A stretch of DNA of 64,000 bases from an uncultured Eubacteriales bacterium (GTDB taxonomy: Bacteria > Bacillota > Clostridia > Oscillospirales > Acutalibacteraceae), in the NCBI GenBank assembly GCA_948537335.1, contig CAOUJG010000003.1, positions 1-64,000 on the forward strand. The letters run 5' to 3'. Shown in pieces: positions 27,492 through 36,300 of the stretch. Under the pieces are notes generated by a model. It saw nothing but the letters and a program-made list of their open reading frames with translations, did not search any database and was not told the origin of the DNA. Numbering within the stretch: position 1 is the first letter of the stretch; each line of letters starts with the position of its first letter. The position numbers and the translations under genes are program-made.

Positions 27492-29012
27492 CTAATGCGG
27501 CATGTTTTGTACGTTTTCGGTCTTTTGCGATAACATCTTCCAGCCGGCTCTCATTATTACGTCTCGCATGCTGTAGAGGTTAAACGGCGCAATCGGCGCT
27601 ACAAACGGGATTCCGAAATTTGATTTTGCGCAGATGTTCACAATCAGTACCGAGAACAGCAACATCACGCCCCAGATTCCTAATATTCCGCCCACCAGGA
27701 TGAATATGAGTCTTAAAATTGCGGTTGGCTCGTACAAATTCGGGATTACATAGGACGATATCGCCGTCAAAGCAACAACCATCAACGTTGGCGCACCAAT
27801 TAACCCAGCGTTTACTGCGGTTTCGCCTATTACTAGGCCTCCCACGATGCTCACAGCGTGCCCCAGCGGCCTCGGTAGTCGCAGTCCGGCTTCTCGCATG
27901 ATTTCATATACAAAATGGATGATCAACGTCTCTAGCATCAGCGGAAACGGCGTGCCGGCGATTGCGTAGGCGATTTTGCTTATTAGCCGGTCGGGAAAGA
28001 CCTCGGGGTTAAACACGGCAAGCGCGACGTATAGCCCTGGCAGCAGCGTCGAGATTAAAAACGATAAATATTTTAGCCATCTTGTCAGCGTTGCAAAGTA
28101 CGGCCTTTCGGCGTAATCGTCGATTGTCTGGAAGTACTCCACAAACAGGTACGGCACAATTAGCGCGGTTGGCGTGCCGTCCACCAAAATCGCTATTCGG
28201 CCTTCGGAGATTTTTCCGCAGACTGTGTCGGGCCGCTCTGAATACCCCACCCCGCTAAAAAATGATAAGTCGCCCTCCTCTTCTAGGTACGGCATTAGAT
28301 ATTCTGCCGCGAGGACGTTTTTTAAGTCTATTTTAGAAAGCCGCCGTTTGAGTTCTGCCAGGATTTTGCTCGATACAGCCCCATTTATATAGCACAGGCA
28401 GATGTCGGTTTTGCTGGTTTCGCCCACTGTCGAAAACTCGAACTTAAGCTTCGGATTCTTGATTCGCCGCCGTATGAGTGTGAGGTTTATTCTTATGGCC
28501 TCCACAAAGCCCTCTTTGGAGCCTTTTTGCATGACTTCTGTCTCCGGCTCTGCGATGCTTCTAAAGTTAAATCCCTGCACTCCGATGGCTAGCGCCTTTT
28601 CGCATTCGTCAAACAAAAGTAGCGCAAATCCCGACATCACCAGCTTAAACGCGTCTTCAAAGGTCAGCACGTCTATCTGCTCGCTTATTGTCAGGATGTT
28701 GCTTTTTATATACTCTAGCTTCTCCTCGCTAGACAGCGCTTCTTCGCCAAACGCGTAAACAATCGGATTCATCACGCTGGTTGCGAATGTTTCTTTGTTT
28801 ATCATGCCCTCCATCGTGATTATCGCGGCGTTTGTGTTTAATATTTTTACCGGCTTTATTGTTAGGTCGGCACTTTCGTCAAATGATTTTTTGAAATATT
28901 CTAGATTTTTCTCCAACGAATTTGACAGTGGCTGCTTTTTTTCTTTTTCATATTGCGCCTCATTTTGCGCGGATTTACACCTATGCATCAGCTTATTTAG
29001 AAAATTTCGCAT
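27492..29012 (-). CDS. gerAA: GerAA-type spore germination protein
   Basis: A 506-residue A subunit of a GerA receptor. A hydrophilic N-terminal domain (~1-280) contains the family-typical EGRIAILVDGTPTALIVP, and a C-terminal membrane domain follows (~320-480) with LRLPRPLGHAVSIVGGLVIGE. GGAGG lies 11 bases upstream of the ATG. It is first of the gerAA-AB-AC operon, presumably transcribed by sigma-G late in the forespore. I could not define that promoter convincingly. Confidence 0.93.
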   Translation of the reverse strand: MRNFLNKLMHRCKSAQNEAQYEKEKKQPLSNSLEKNLEYFKKSFDESADLTIKPVKILNTNAAIITMEGMINKETFATSVMNPIVYAFGEEALSSEEKLEYIKSNILTISEQIDVLTFEDAFKLVMSGFALLLFDECEKALAIGVQGFNFRSIAEPETEVMQKGSKEGFVEAIRINLTLIRRRIKNPKLKFEFSTVGETSKTDICLCYINGAVSSKILAELKRRLSKIDLKNVLAAEYLMPYLEEEGDLSFFSGVGYSERPDTVCGKISEGRIAILVDGTPTALIVPYLFVEYFQTIDDYAERPYFATLTRWLKYLSFLISTLLPGLYVALAVFNPEVFPDRLISKIAYAIAGTPFPLMLETLIIHFVYEIMREAGLRLPRPLGHAVSIVGGLVIGETAVNAGLIGAPTLMVVALTAISSYVIPNLYEPTAILRLIFILVGGILGIWGVMLLFSVLIVNICAKSNFGIPFVAPIAPFNLYSMRDVIMRAGWKMLSQKTENVQNMPH

Positions 29013-29068
29013 TTTTAATCATCCTCCATGTTAATGATTTGCAAAATCTTCATAATTTATACAGATTT

Positions 29069-29098
29069 GCATAATTTTGATAATTTTGATGCAAACTA
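29069..29098 (+). promoter_or_regulatory. Possible sigma-G-like promoter before DUF421 gene
   Basis: GCATA (29069-29073), an 18-base spacer and CAAACTA (29092-29098). This resembles the sigma-F/G pattern GHATR-N17/18-CATNNTA with one mismatch. The call is low confidence because the region is AT-rich. Confidence 0.25.
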
Positions 29099-29114
29099 TT
29101 GCTGGTGATAAAAC

Positions 29115-29792
29115 ATGACAATCTCATTAATTCGGACTCTTTTGCTTTACATGATAATAATCTTGGCGGTGCGGCTCATGGGCAAGCGGCAAATTAGCGA
29201 CCTGCAGACTTCTGAACTCGTGGTCACCTTTTTGATTTCTAACATTGCCTCCATCCCGATGCAAAACTCTAGTATTCCGCTTTTTGCCGGGCTTATACCT
29301 ATAATTGTCCTGGTTGTGTGCGAGATAGTTCTCTCTAACATTATGCTTAAAAGCTGCAAGTTTCGAAAGTTCATTTGCGGAAGCCCTGTTGTAATCATCG
29401 ATCACGGAAAAATCGATCAAAAAGTCATGAAGGACCTGCGCATGACTACAGAAGATCTCTTTGAGCAACTGCGCCAGCTGGACGTTTTCAGCCTGCAGGA
29501 TATTGATTTTGCCATAATAGAGACAAACGGCCAAATGAGCATAATGAAAAAGCCCGAGAAGCAGCAAGTCGACGCGAGTATGCTTGGTTTGTCGCCGCCT
29601 TCTCAGGAGCTCGAAACGGTTATAATCAGTGACGGAGAAATTTCGGATTCTTCGCTGTCTCTATGCAAATTGTCAGAAAAGTGGGTCCGTGGCGTCCTAA
29701 ACAAAAAGCATCTGGCTCTAAAAGACGTATTCATCATGACGGCCGACAAAAACAAAAACTTCAATATCATAAAAAAAGAGGACTCAAAATGA
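29115..29792 (+). CDS. DUF421 (YetF-type) membrane protein
   Basis: A 225-residue protein. It has three N-terminal membrane segments (to ~80), then a cytosolic DUF421 domain with RLMGKRQISDLQTSELVVTFLISN, GSPVVIIDHGKI and RQLDVFSLQDIDFAIIETNG. Relatives are common in spore formers and associated with spores, but their molecular role is not established. GGTGAT precedes the ATG. It overlaps the next gene by ATGA, so the two are translationally coupled. Confidence 0.9.
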   Translation: MTISLIRTLLLYMIIILAVRLMGKRQISDLQTSELVVTFLISNIASIPMQNSSIPLFAGLIPIIVLVVCEIVLSNIMLKSCKFRKFICGSPVVIIDHGKIDQKVMKDLRMTTEDLFEQLRQLDVFSLQDIDFAIIETNGQMSIMKKPEKQQVDASMLGLSPPSQELETVIISDGEISDSSLSLCKLSEKWVRGVLNKKHLALKDVFIMTADKNKNFNIIKKEDSK

Positions 29793-30169
29793 AGCGCTTT
29801 ATTATTGCGATAATCCTGTTTGTAACCACGGTTTCGTGCTGCGTGGCCGAAAATATCTGGCTCGACAATAGCGTTAAGCTGTTCACGGCAGATATTAACA
29901 GCATTATGCAAAACGTTAGCGACGAAAATTCTGATAAAGCCCAAAATTTAGCCACCGATGTGGTTGACCGGTGGCAAGAGCAACAAATTTTTCTGTCTAC
30001 TTTTATTAATCACGACCATCTGGACAAGATCACTCAGGCCATGATAAGCATGCGCACGAACCTTTCTCAAGGTCAAATTGAGGATTTTTTTGTCGATGCC
30101 GAACTTACCAAATCCCTGTTTGAATACCTTCGGAGCAACGACATCCCAACTCCACAAAATATTTTGTAG
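29789..30169 (+). CDS. DUF4363 family secreted/membrane protein
   Basis: A 126-residue protein with an N-terminal signal or anchor segment (MKRFIIAIILFVTTVSCC) and a helical extracytoplasmic domain containing WLDNSVKLF and DRWQEQQIFLSTFINHDHLD, the DUF4363 pattern. These proteins are usually encoded directly after DUF421 genes in Clostridia. ATG 29789 overlaps the upstream stop (ATGA), with AGAGG 7 bases before it. Function unknown. Confidence 0.82.
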   Translation: MKRFIIAIILFVTTVSCCVAENIWLDNSVKLFTADINSIMQNVSDENSDKAQNLATDVVDRWQEQQIFLSTFINHDHLDKITQAMISMRTNLSQGQIEDFFVDAELTKSLFEYLRSNDIPTPQNIL

Positions 30170-30184
30170 GAGACTTGCAAAATT

Positions 30185-30991
30185 TTAGCTAGCCGTCTTC
30201 ATTTGCAGCCGCAATTTATCCGAGATCATCGCGATGAATTCGCTGTTGGTTGGCTTGCCTCTGCTGTTATGTATTGTATAGCCAAAATAAGAATTCAAAA
30301 TATCCACGTCGCCTCTATCCCACGCCACTTCTATTGCATGGCGGATCGCTCTTTCTACTCGTGAGGAGGTGGTCGAGAACTTCTTTGCTACCGACGGATA
30401 TAACTGCTTCGTTACGGCGTTGATTATCTCTGGGTTTTCTACCGACATTATAATCGAGTCCCGCAAATAGTGGTACCCCTTTATATGCGCCGGAACCCCT
30501 ATCTGATGCAAAATTTCCGTTACTTTAAATTCGATCCCAAGCTCTTTGCTCACGTTGTTTGCCACCTTTTCTGCAGAGCTCGCCGCATGGTCCTCTGCTT
30601 TGCTTATTTTATACATGTCGCTCAAAAGGTCCAAAATCCGCTCTGCCAGGTTGTTTATGTCAAACGGCTTTAGCACAAAATACGATGCTCCGGCCGAAAG
30701 CGCTTCTTTTTCTAGCACGTCGCTGTTAAAATTAGATAATACTATGAATATCGGCTTTATCATGCCTTTTTTCTCGCTAAACGACTTCATGACTCCGATT
30801 GCATCAAGCTTTGGCATAAATAAATCCATTATAACAACATCTGGCTTATACTTTTTTATTGAGTCTAAAAGCGCCACTCCGTCTTTTTGGACGATTCTAC
30901 TTTCTATGCCCAAATTTTTGAACACCGCTACGGCCTCTCGATTTAGTTCTTCAGATTCCTCTGCAATTAGCAGTTTAACAAGATTTCCCAT
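30185..30991 (-). CDS. spo0A: Sporulation transcription factor Spo0A
   Basis: A 268-residue response regulator and master regulator of sporulation entry. The receiver domain (~1-125) has phospho-acceptor Asp56 in VVIMDLFMP, Ser86 and Lys108 in LKPF, but the acidic pair is Glu11-Glu12 rather than Asp-Asp. The C-terminal sigma-activating DNA-binding domain (~155-265) is strongly conserved: HQIGVPAHIKGYHYLRDSI, SRVERAIRHAIEVAWDRG and KPTNSEFIAM. AACTGGAGG precedes the ATG. It lies directly downstream of spoIVB, the usual order. Confidence 0.96.
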   Translation of the reverse strand: MGNLVKLLIAEESEELNREAVAVFKNLGIESRIVQKDGVALLDSIKKYKPDVVIMDLFMPKLDAIGVMKSFSEKKGMIKPIFIVLSNFNSDVLEKEALSAGASYFVLKPFDINNLAERILDLLSDMYKISKAEDHAASSAEKVANNVSKELGIEFKVTEILHQIGVPAHIKGYHYLRDSIIMSVENPEIINAVTKQLYPSVAKKFSTTSSRVERAIRHAIEVAWDRGDVDILNSYFGYTIHNSRGKPTNSEFIAMISDKLRLQMKTAS

Positions 30992-31108
30992 AGTTTTTCC
31001 TCCAGTTATTATTTATCGTAACCTTATGTTACCATATACTGGAATAAATAGCAAGTGTTTCCAATTGAATTTTTGAAGTTTGGTACCTACAATAAAATCT
31101 TACAATAT

Positions 31109-32350
31109 TTAGGAGATTTTTTTATAATCTGTGTCGTTTAAATCTTGCAGTTTGGCGATCATATTTTCGGCAAAAATAGCATATCCTCTCTGTGGGTCGT
31201 TTACAAAAACGTGCGTAATGGCGCCAATTAGCATACCATTTTGGATGATCGGACTGCCGCTCATTCCTTGAATTATTCCTCCGGTTTCGCCAAGCAGCCT
31301 TTCGTCCGTAATCTTGATTATCATGTTCTTGCTCATGGCCTCTTCGTTGTAATTTATGTGGACGATGTCGATATCATAATATTCGGGCGTGGAGCCAAAC
31401 ACCGTGGTCAAAATCTGAGCTTTGCCTTGCTTTGCTTGTTGCTTCATTGCCACGGGAATGGGCTCGGTTGAACTTGGCGTGCTATTAAATTTGCCATAAA
31501 TCCCGCTATAAGTATTTTCTGTTAGGGTCCCGATGGGTTCGCCCTCGATAAAATAGGCCTTTAACTCGCCGGGATTGCCTCTCATACCTTTAGAAATCCC
31601 GTTGATGTTCACCTTTATTATGTCTCCATGCGACAATGGCAGCAGTTCGCCTGTGTCTATATCGCAAATACCGTGTCCCAGGCCTCCAAACGTCTTGGTT
31701 TTTTCGTCCCAAAACGTCACCGTTCCAATCCCAGCAGAGCTATCCCTCACCCAGATTCCCAGCTTATACGCGCCGTCGGTCTCGTTTTTGGCCGGCTTGA
31801 TGCTCGTCTCATACCTCATCCCATTCCTTATCACCTCTGCAAAAAGGTCGTCTCCGCCGCTTTCTTCTACCACTTTTATCAGCTCTTCGTTGCTGTTGAC
31901 TTCGTTTTGGTTCACGTTTAATATAATGTCTCCCTTTTGCAGCCCCGCTTGCTTCGCCGGATTAACCACGCCATCGCTTTTTGTCTTGACGTCCGATATC
32001 CCCACAATGATGACGCCTTTGGTAAACAGCTTTACCCCAAACGTGCTACCGCCAGGCACCACGTAGACATCTTCTATTTTTTGTATATTTACTTTTTTTA
32101 TTGGGATCATATTCATAAATAAAACTTTTGCGTCGTATGTTTGCAAGTCGTTTTCTTTTAGCACTGGCCGGATTGTCGCGGATTCATCTGCACTAATGTT
32201 TAAGTAATTTTTTATATTAGCGCTGCAAGTGGACGTGACCTTGTAGCTGTCCGGCAAATAAGACGCCGTGACCTCGCAAAAAGTCAGCACAAAGCATGCC
32301 AAAACGCCCGTCACTAATGATAATCCCTTAAAGAACTTTTTCAATTTCAA
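31109..32350 (-). CDS. spoIVB: SpoIVB serine peptidase
   Basis: A 413-residue S55-family peptidase, which cleaves SpoIVFA to trigger sigma-K processing. It has an N-terminal membrane segment (~8-30), a PDZ domain (~100-185; NPAKQAGLQKGDIILNVN) and a peptidase domain with His in GLGHGICD and Ser in QGMSGSPIIQNG. TTG 32350 is chosen because GGAGGTG ends 6 bases upstream; the in-frame ATG 32371 precedes that site. It lies upstream of spo0A with a gap of 117 bases. Confidence 0.93.
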   Translation of the reverse strand: MKLKKFFKGLSLVTGVLACFVLTFCEVTASYLPDSYKVTSTCSANIKNYLNISADESATIRPVLKENDLQTYDAKVLFMNMIPIKKVNIQKIEDVYVVPGGSTFGVKLFTKGVIIVGISDVKTKSDGVVNPAKQAGLQKGDIILNVNQNEVNSNEELIKVVEESGGDDLFAEVIRNGMRYETSIKPAKNETDGAYKLGIWVRDSSAGIGTVTFWDEKTKTFGGLGHGICDIDTGELLPLSHGDIIKVNINGISKGMRGNPGELKAYFIEGEPIGTLTENTYSGIYGKFNSTPSSTEPIPVAMKQQAKQGKAQILTTVFGSTPEYYDIDIVHINYNEEAMSKNMIIKITDERLLGETGGIIQGMSGSPIIQNGMLIGAITHVFVNDPQRGYAIFAENMIAKLQDLNDTDYKKIS

Positions 32351-32658
32351 TTTTCTCACCTCCAAATCCAATGAGTCATATAACTATAGTTTTTCACAAT
32401 ACTGTTTTTTTATTTTGTTAAATGTTAACGCTCCTGCCAAATAAAAAAAGACTAGCGGTAAGGCTAGTCTTTAAGTATTATTAATTTTAATTCAAATTTT
32501 GATCCTGATGGTTAAATAGTTATATCTTTCAATTGAGGATTACTTGCAAAAATTTTTCTAATAGCTTATCAATGGTTATCATCAGTGGAAATACTAAAAA
32601 GTGCAAGAAGAGCCCACTCGACGCCATTAAATATTGCATCAGGGCAAATCCCATAGGC
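32351..32658. other. Intergenic region with terminator and decayed duplicate
   Basis: It contains the terminator at 32447-32472 and, at about 32610-32660, a degenerate copy of the 3' part of the neighbouring secreted-protein gene. No intact ORF is supported. Confidence 0.5.
32447..32472 (-). terminator. Intrinsic terminator of small secreted-protein unit
   Basis: A perfect 10-bp stem AAAGACTAGC/GCTAGTCTTT with a 6-base loop. On the minus strand it is followed by TTTTTAT. Confidence 0.8.
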
Positions 32659-32675
32659 CTACACCTCTTCAGATG
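32610..32675 (-). repeat. Decayed partial duplicate of the secreted-protein gene
   Basis: Bases ~32617-32660 resemble ~32805-32850. TATTGCAT, AGGG and TAGGCCTACA are shared in the same order. On the minus strand one frame reads CPDAIFNGVEW, against DPNAIFDGVTEI in the gene, after a one-base shift. It overlaps the end of the intact gene and appears to be the remnant of a tandem duplication. Confidence 0.5.
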
Positions 32676-33162
32676 TTGCTTTTCCATAAAAAGACAAATA
32701 ATTTGCACGTTTCAAATTCGGATTATTTTCACAAATCTTTACAAAGGCTTTCTCAATGTTGTGCTCATTCAAGTGGATGCTTGAAGCTGCAGCAATTTCC
32801 GTAACACCGTCAAATATTGCATTAGGGTCATATCTCGTAGGCCTACATTTTCCTAAACCCTCAATGTCAATATCACGAGGTACTACGAGCACCCCAGTTT
32901 CATCAGCTTTTCCACCTATAATAGTTACTGTTTTTACCCCATCATAAAACTGCGGATCTTCATTTTCTGCATCACTATTTTCTTCAAAATATACTTCACT
33001 TGTTACCGATGGAAAATAGCCTTCTTTGCTATATGAAAATACACGTTCAGCTTTTACTTTTACTTTATACAAGGCGGAAACTGAAAAAGCACAAGTAAGC
33101 GAAATGCTACACATAGTCAAAGTTGTGATTGACAGGTTACACAAAAAGTTGTTCTTTTTCAT
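32659..33162 (-). CDS. Small secreted protein, BspA/LRR-like segment
   Basis: A 167-residue protein with a Sec signal peptide (hydrophobic ~9-27, likely cleavage after FSVSA). The mature part contains VKTVTIIGGKADETGVLVVPRDIDIEG and a later ...NPNLKRANYLSF. This is reminiscent of one BspA-type leucine-rich repeat (IP-x-x-I-x-G, then F-x-x-C-x-x-L), but the match is weak. AAAGAGAG lies 6 bases before the ATG. It has its own promoter and terminator, is AT-rich, and lies next to the giant surface protein gene. Function unknown. Confidence 0.6.
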   Translation of the reverse strand: MKKNNFLCNLSITTLTMCSISLTCAFSVSALYKVKVKAERVFSYSKEGYFPSVTSEVYFEENSDAENEDPQFYDGVKTVTIIGGKADETGVLVVPRDIDIEGLGKCRPTRYDPNAIFDGVTEIAAASSIHLNEHNIEKAFVKICENNPNLKRANYLSFYGKATSEEV

Positions 33163-33194
33163 ATGAAATCTCTCTTTAAAATAACATTCGTGTA

Positions 33195-33223
33195 ATTATA
33201 TATCCGCCAAAATAAAAATTCAA
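33195..33223 (-). promoter_or_regulatory. Promoter of small secreted-protein gene
   Basis: On the minus strand: TTGAAT (33223-33218), a 17-base spacer and TATAAT (33200-33195), 33 bases before the ATG. Confidence 0.7.
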
Positions 33224-33269
33224 CTACTTTTTTGTAAATTTTTAAATACATTTTAAAGCTAAAAGTAAA

Positions 33270-33301
33270 AGCGACAGCTGTCATAACAACAAGCCGTCGC
33301 T
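33270..33301 (-). terminator. Terminator of giant surface-protein gene
   Basis: A 9-bp stem AGCGACAGC/GCCGTCGCT (one G-U) with a 14-base loop. T-rich sequence flanks it on both sides, so it could act in both directions. It lies 28 bases after the 3320-codon gene. Confidence 0.7.
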
Positions 33302-33328
33302 CTTATTTTTATTTTATTTTTCTAGATT

Positions 33329-36300
33329 TTATTTTTGCGAGCTATTTTCTTTCTCTTTTCTCCTCTTGAGTATAAGAAGAATTAGGAAGATTAGTAAAAG
33401 TAGTAGTAAGATTCCTGCCGCTGTTATGCAAATTATCTGGTACTGTGATAGGTTTTGCCACCAATTTGAACTTCCGTTTTCTGCTGGTTGTATTTCTTCT
33501 GTTTCGTTGTCTCCTTGACCGTCATTTTCTACATTTGAACCATTTCTTTGGCCATTCCTTGAGTCACCCGAAGCACCGTCAGATCCTGAGCCTTCAACCG
33601 ACTCTCCATTTATGCCTCTCTTCTTATTTAGTTCGTCTTTTTCTGCGTCTGTTAATTCATCCAGCGATAAGCTTATCGGGAAGTAGGGAGTGTAAATTGC
33701 ACCATACCAGCTGCCATCAAATTTGCCATAGTGGAAGTCTTCTCCGATTTTCGGTAGTCTAACCTCAATAAGATCTTCCATACCGTCGACCATCTCAATA
33801 AATACTTCTACTCGTTCGCTAAGCGGACTTGAAAGCTCTTTGCCACTTTGGTCCACCAACCACATCTTGCAAGTGTTATCTCTAGAATCTACAACCGCAA
33901 TAAGTCTTGTGCCCTCTGGCAAAACTCTGCGTGGGCCGCTAACAATAATCTGTACCGTTTTGCCTTTAATGTCTACCGTTGTTCTTAAAACGTTTGTTTC
34001 ATCATCGTTATTGCCTTCTAGTGCTCTTCTTTCTTCGTCTGTGAACTCATCATAGATAAAGTATGGCGAAAAGTGGCGTAGCATCATCTTGCCAAACGTA
34101 TCAAAGCCCTCAGGGAATTCAAAGTTATCTACAAATGTTGTCTCTATATCTTCATCCTCAGTTTCTGAAATAAATACTCCTACTAGCTCATCTTCATCCC
34201 AATCATCACCTATTTGCACATATGTTGGTACTACTTTTTCTTCGTCTGTTTCTCCAGCTTCGTTTTCTGAAAACTTCTCATATTCTTCTCCGTCTGGGTC
34301 AGTTACACCTATTAAGAAAATCCAGCCGTTTATGCTCTCCATGGCTCTTTTATGATCTTCATCTAGCATATCCCAATATTTTTTGTAAGTTTCAGGATTT
34401 TCTTTTTCGCTCAACCACATTACCCAGAACCTTGAACCTATTCTAAATACACCTTTTGAATTGTCTATGCCGTACCAGGCACTAGTGCCATCGGATGTCT
34501 CTTTCAACCAAACCATACCATATTTATCTACTTCTACACTTGTCTTACCCTCATCGTCAACATAATGGTCTTTCGGATCATCCTGTGGTGTTCCCCAGCT
34601 TGACTTGTCCACTTCAATAATAAAGTATCCGCTGTTTTCTGCATCAAATATTATATTATAGTTTGGGTTATTTGCGTTCGTTAGCGTAGTTCCTTGTATG
34701 AGTTTATATCTTCCAACTTCCTCATTGGTGGGATCCTCCCGCTCAAAACTTCCGTAAAGGTTGTCCCCTGCAATTAATCCATTTATTATATCATAATCAA
34801 TTCTGGGTCTCATATCGGGGTCTGGAGCTTTATACTTTTTGCTTCTGTTTTCTGGACGTATCGTTACATCCCTACGGTTTATTGCATATTTTATCGTTTT
34901 TGTTCCGCTAAAGCCGTTTTTGAATGTTATTACCACTTTTTTAGGGCCAACATCCGTCACATTGTTCGGGTCCGTGCCATCATCGTCCGCTAAGTAGCTA
35001 ACATCAAAATGCGTTCCTTGTACTAATGGCATTGTTCGGTTTCCAAACATTGCTTTTATTGTAACTGCTGGTCTTTTCGGTGTTTTGTCGTATGTATATC
35101 CTGTTTCATCTGTGTAACCTGTCTTGTCTACGTCTACTTTAAGCTCACTTTCTGGCGTATTGTCTGATATTTGTTTTGGTGTAATTGTAAAGGTTGCTGT
35201 TATTGAGCCTGTGTAATTGCCGCCCTCAATAGCATTAAAGTCTGCTGTTATTGTATACTCTCCTTCATTTATCATATTCTCCGGATATATCAATTTGTAA
35301 TCTACATTCTCTATTAATGGTTTTGCTCCATCTTTCAATGTTACCTCATCCGGTGTTTGACTTTGTCCGTTAAACACTTTCCCTTCTACTGGTTTCACAG
35401 ACATTGTGATTCCATTTGGTTTACTGTCCGTTACCTCCTTCTTATTTATCGCAAACGTCTTCGTAACTGTTCCACTGTAATTGCCTTGACCTGCTATTGT
35501 TATTTTATATGAATTAGATACGTTCGTTGGGTTTGTGTCTCCGTTTACTGTATAGTCCTTGTTAACCGTTAGTTTTCTTCCTCCAACTGTTACTGTTGGT
35601 GTTTGCGGATGTGCATTTCCATCATATGTCAAACTTTCGTAGCTCAACTCTACATCATTTTCCGTTATCGGCGCCCGCTCTATCGTGTATGGTCTTGTTA
35701 CCGTTCCGTTCAAGTTCTTTATAAACGTCACTCTCAACGTTTTTGTTCCTTGGTTTGTTATGTCGTTACCACCACTTGCATCTGTGTAGCTTTTGGTATA
35801 ATCAACGTTTTCTTGCAATGGTGTTCCATTATATGTTATTTGTACCCCGAGTTTTTGCGGACTTCCGTTATATGTAAATGTTGTTGAACCTGTTGTTACC
35901 CCAAGCTTGTTGTCCGTCGTGCTATCTGACACCGATTTCTTTGTGATCGCATACGTCTTCGTAACTGTTCCGCTATAGTTGCCTTTTCCGCTTACCGTTA
36001 TTGAATACGAATCAGATGCGTTTGTTGGGTTTGTGTCTCCGCTTACTGTATAATCTGTGTTAACCGTTAGTCTTCTTCCTCCAACTGTTACCGTTGGTGT
36101 TTGCGGGTGTGCATTGCCATCATATGTCACATTTTCGTAGCTCAACGCTACATCGCTTGCCGTTATCGGCGCCGCTGTGATCATATATGTTTTTGTTATC
36201 GTTCCGCTGTAATTGCCTTGCAGGGTTATTGTTACTGTTTTTGTGCCCACGTTTGTTAAATCGTTACCACCACTTGCATCTGTGTAGCTTTTGGTATAAT

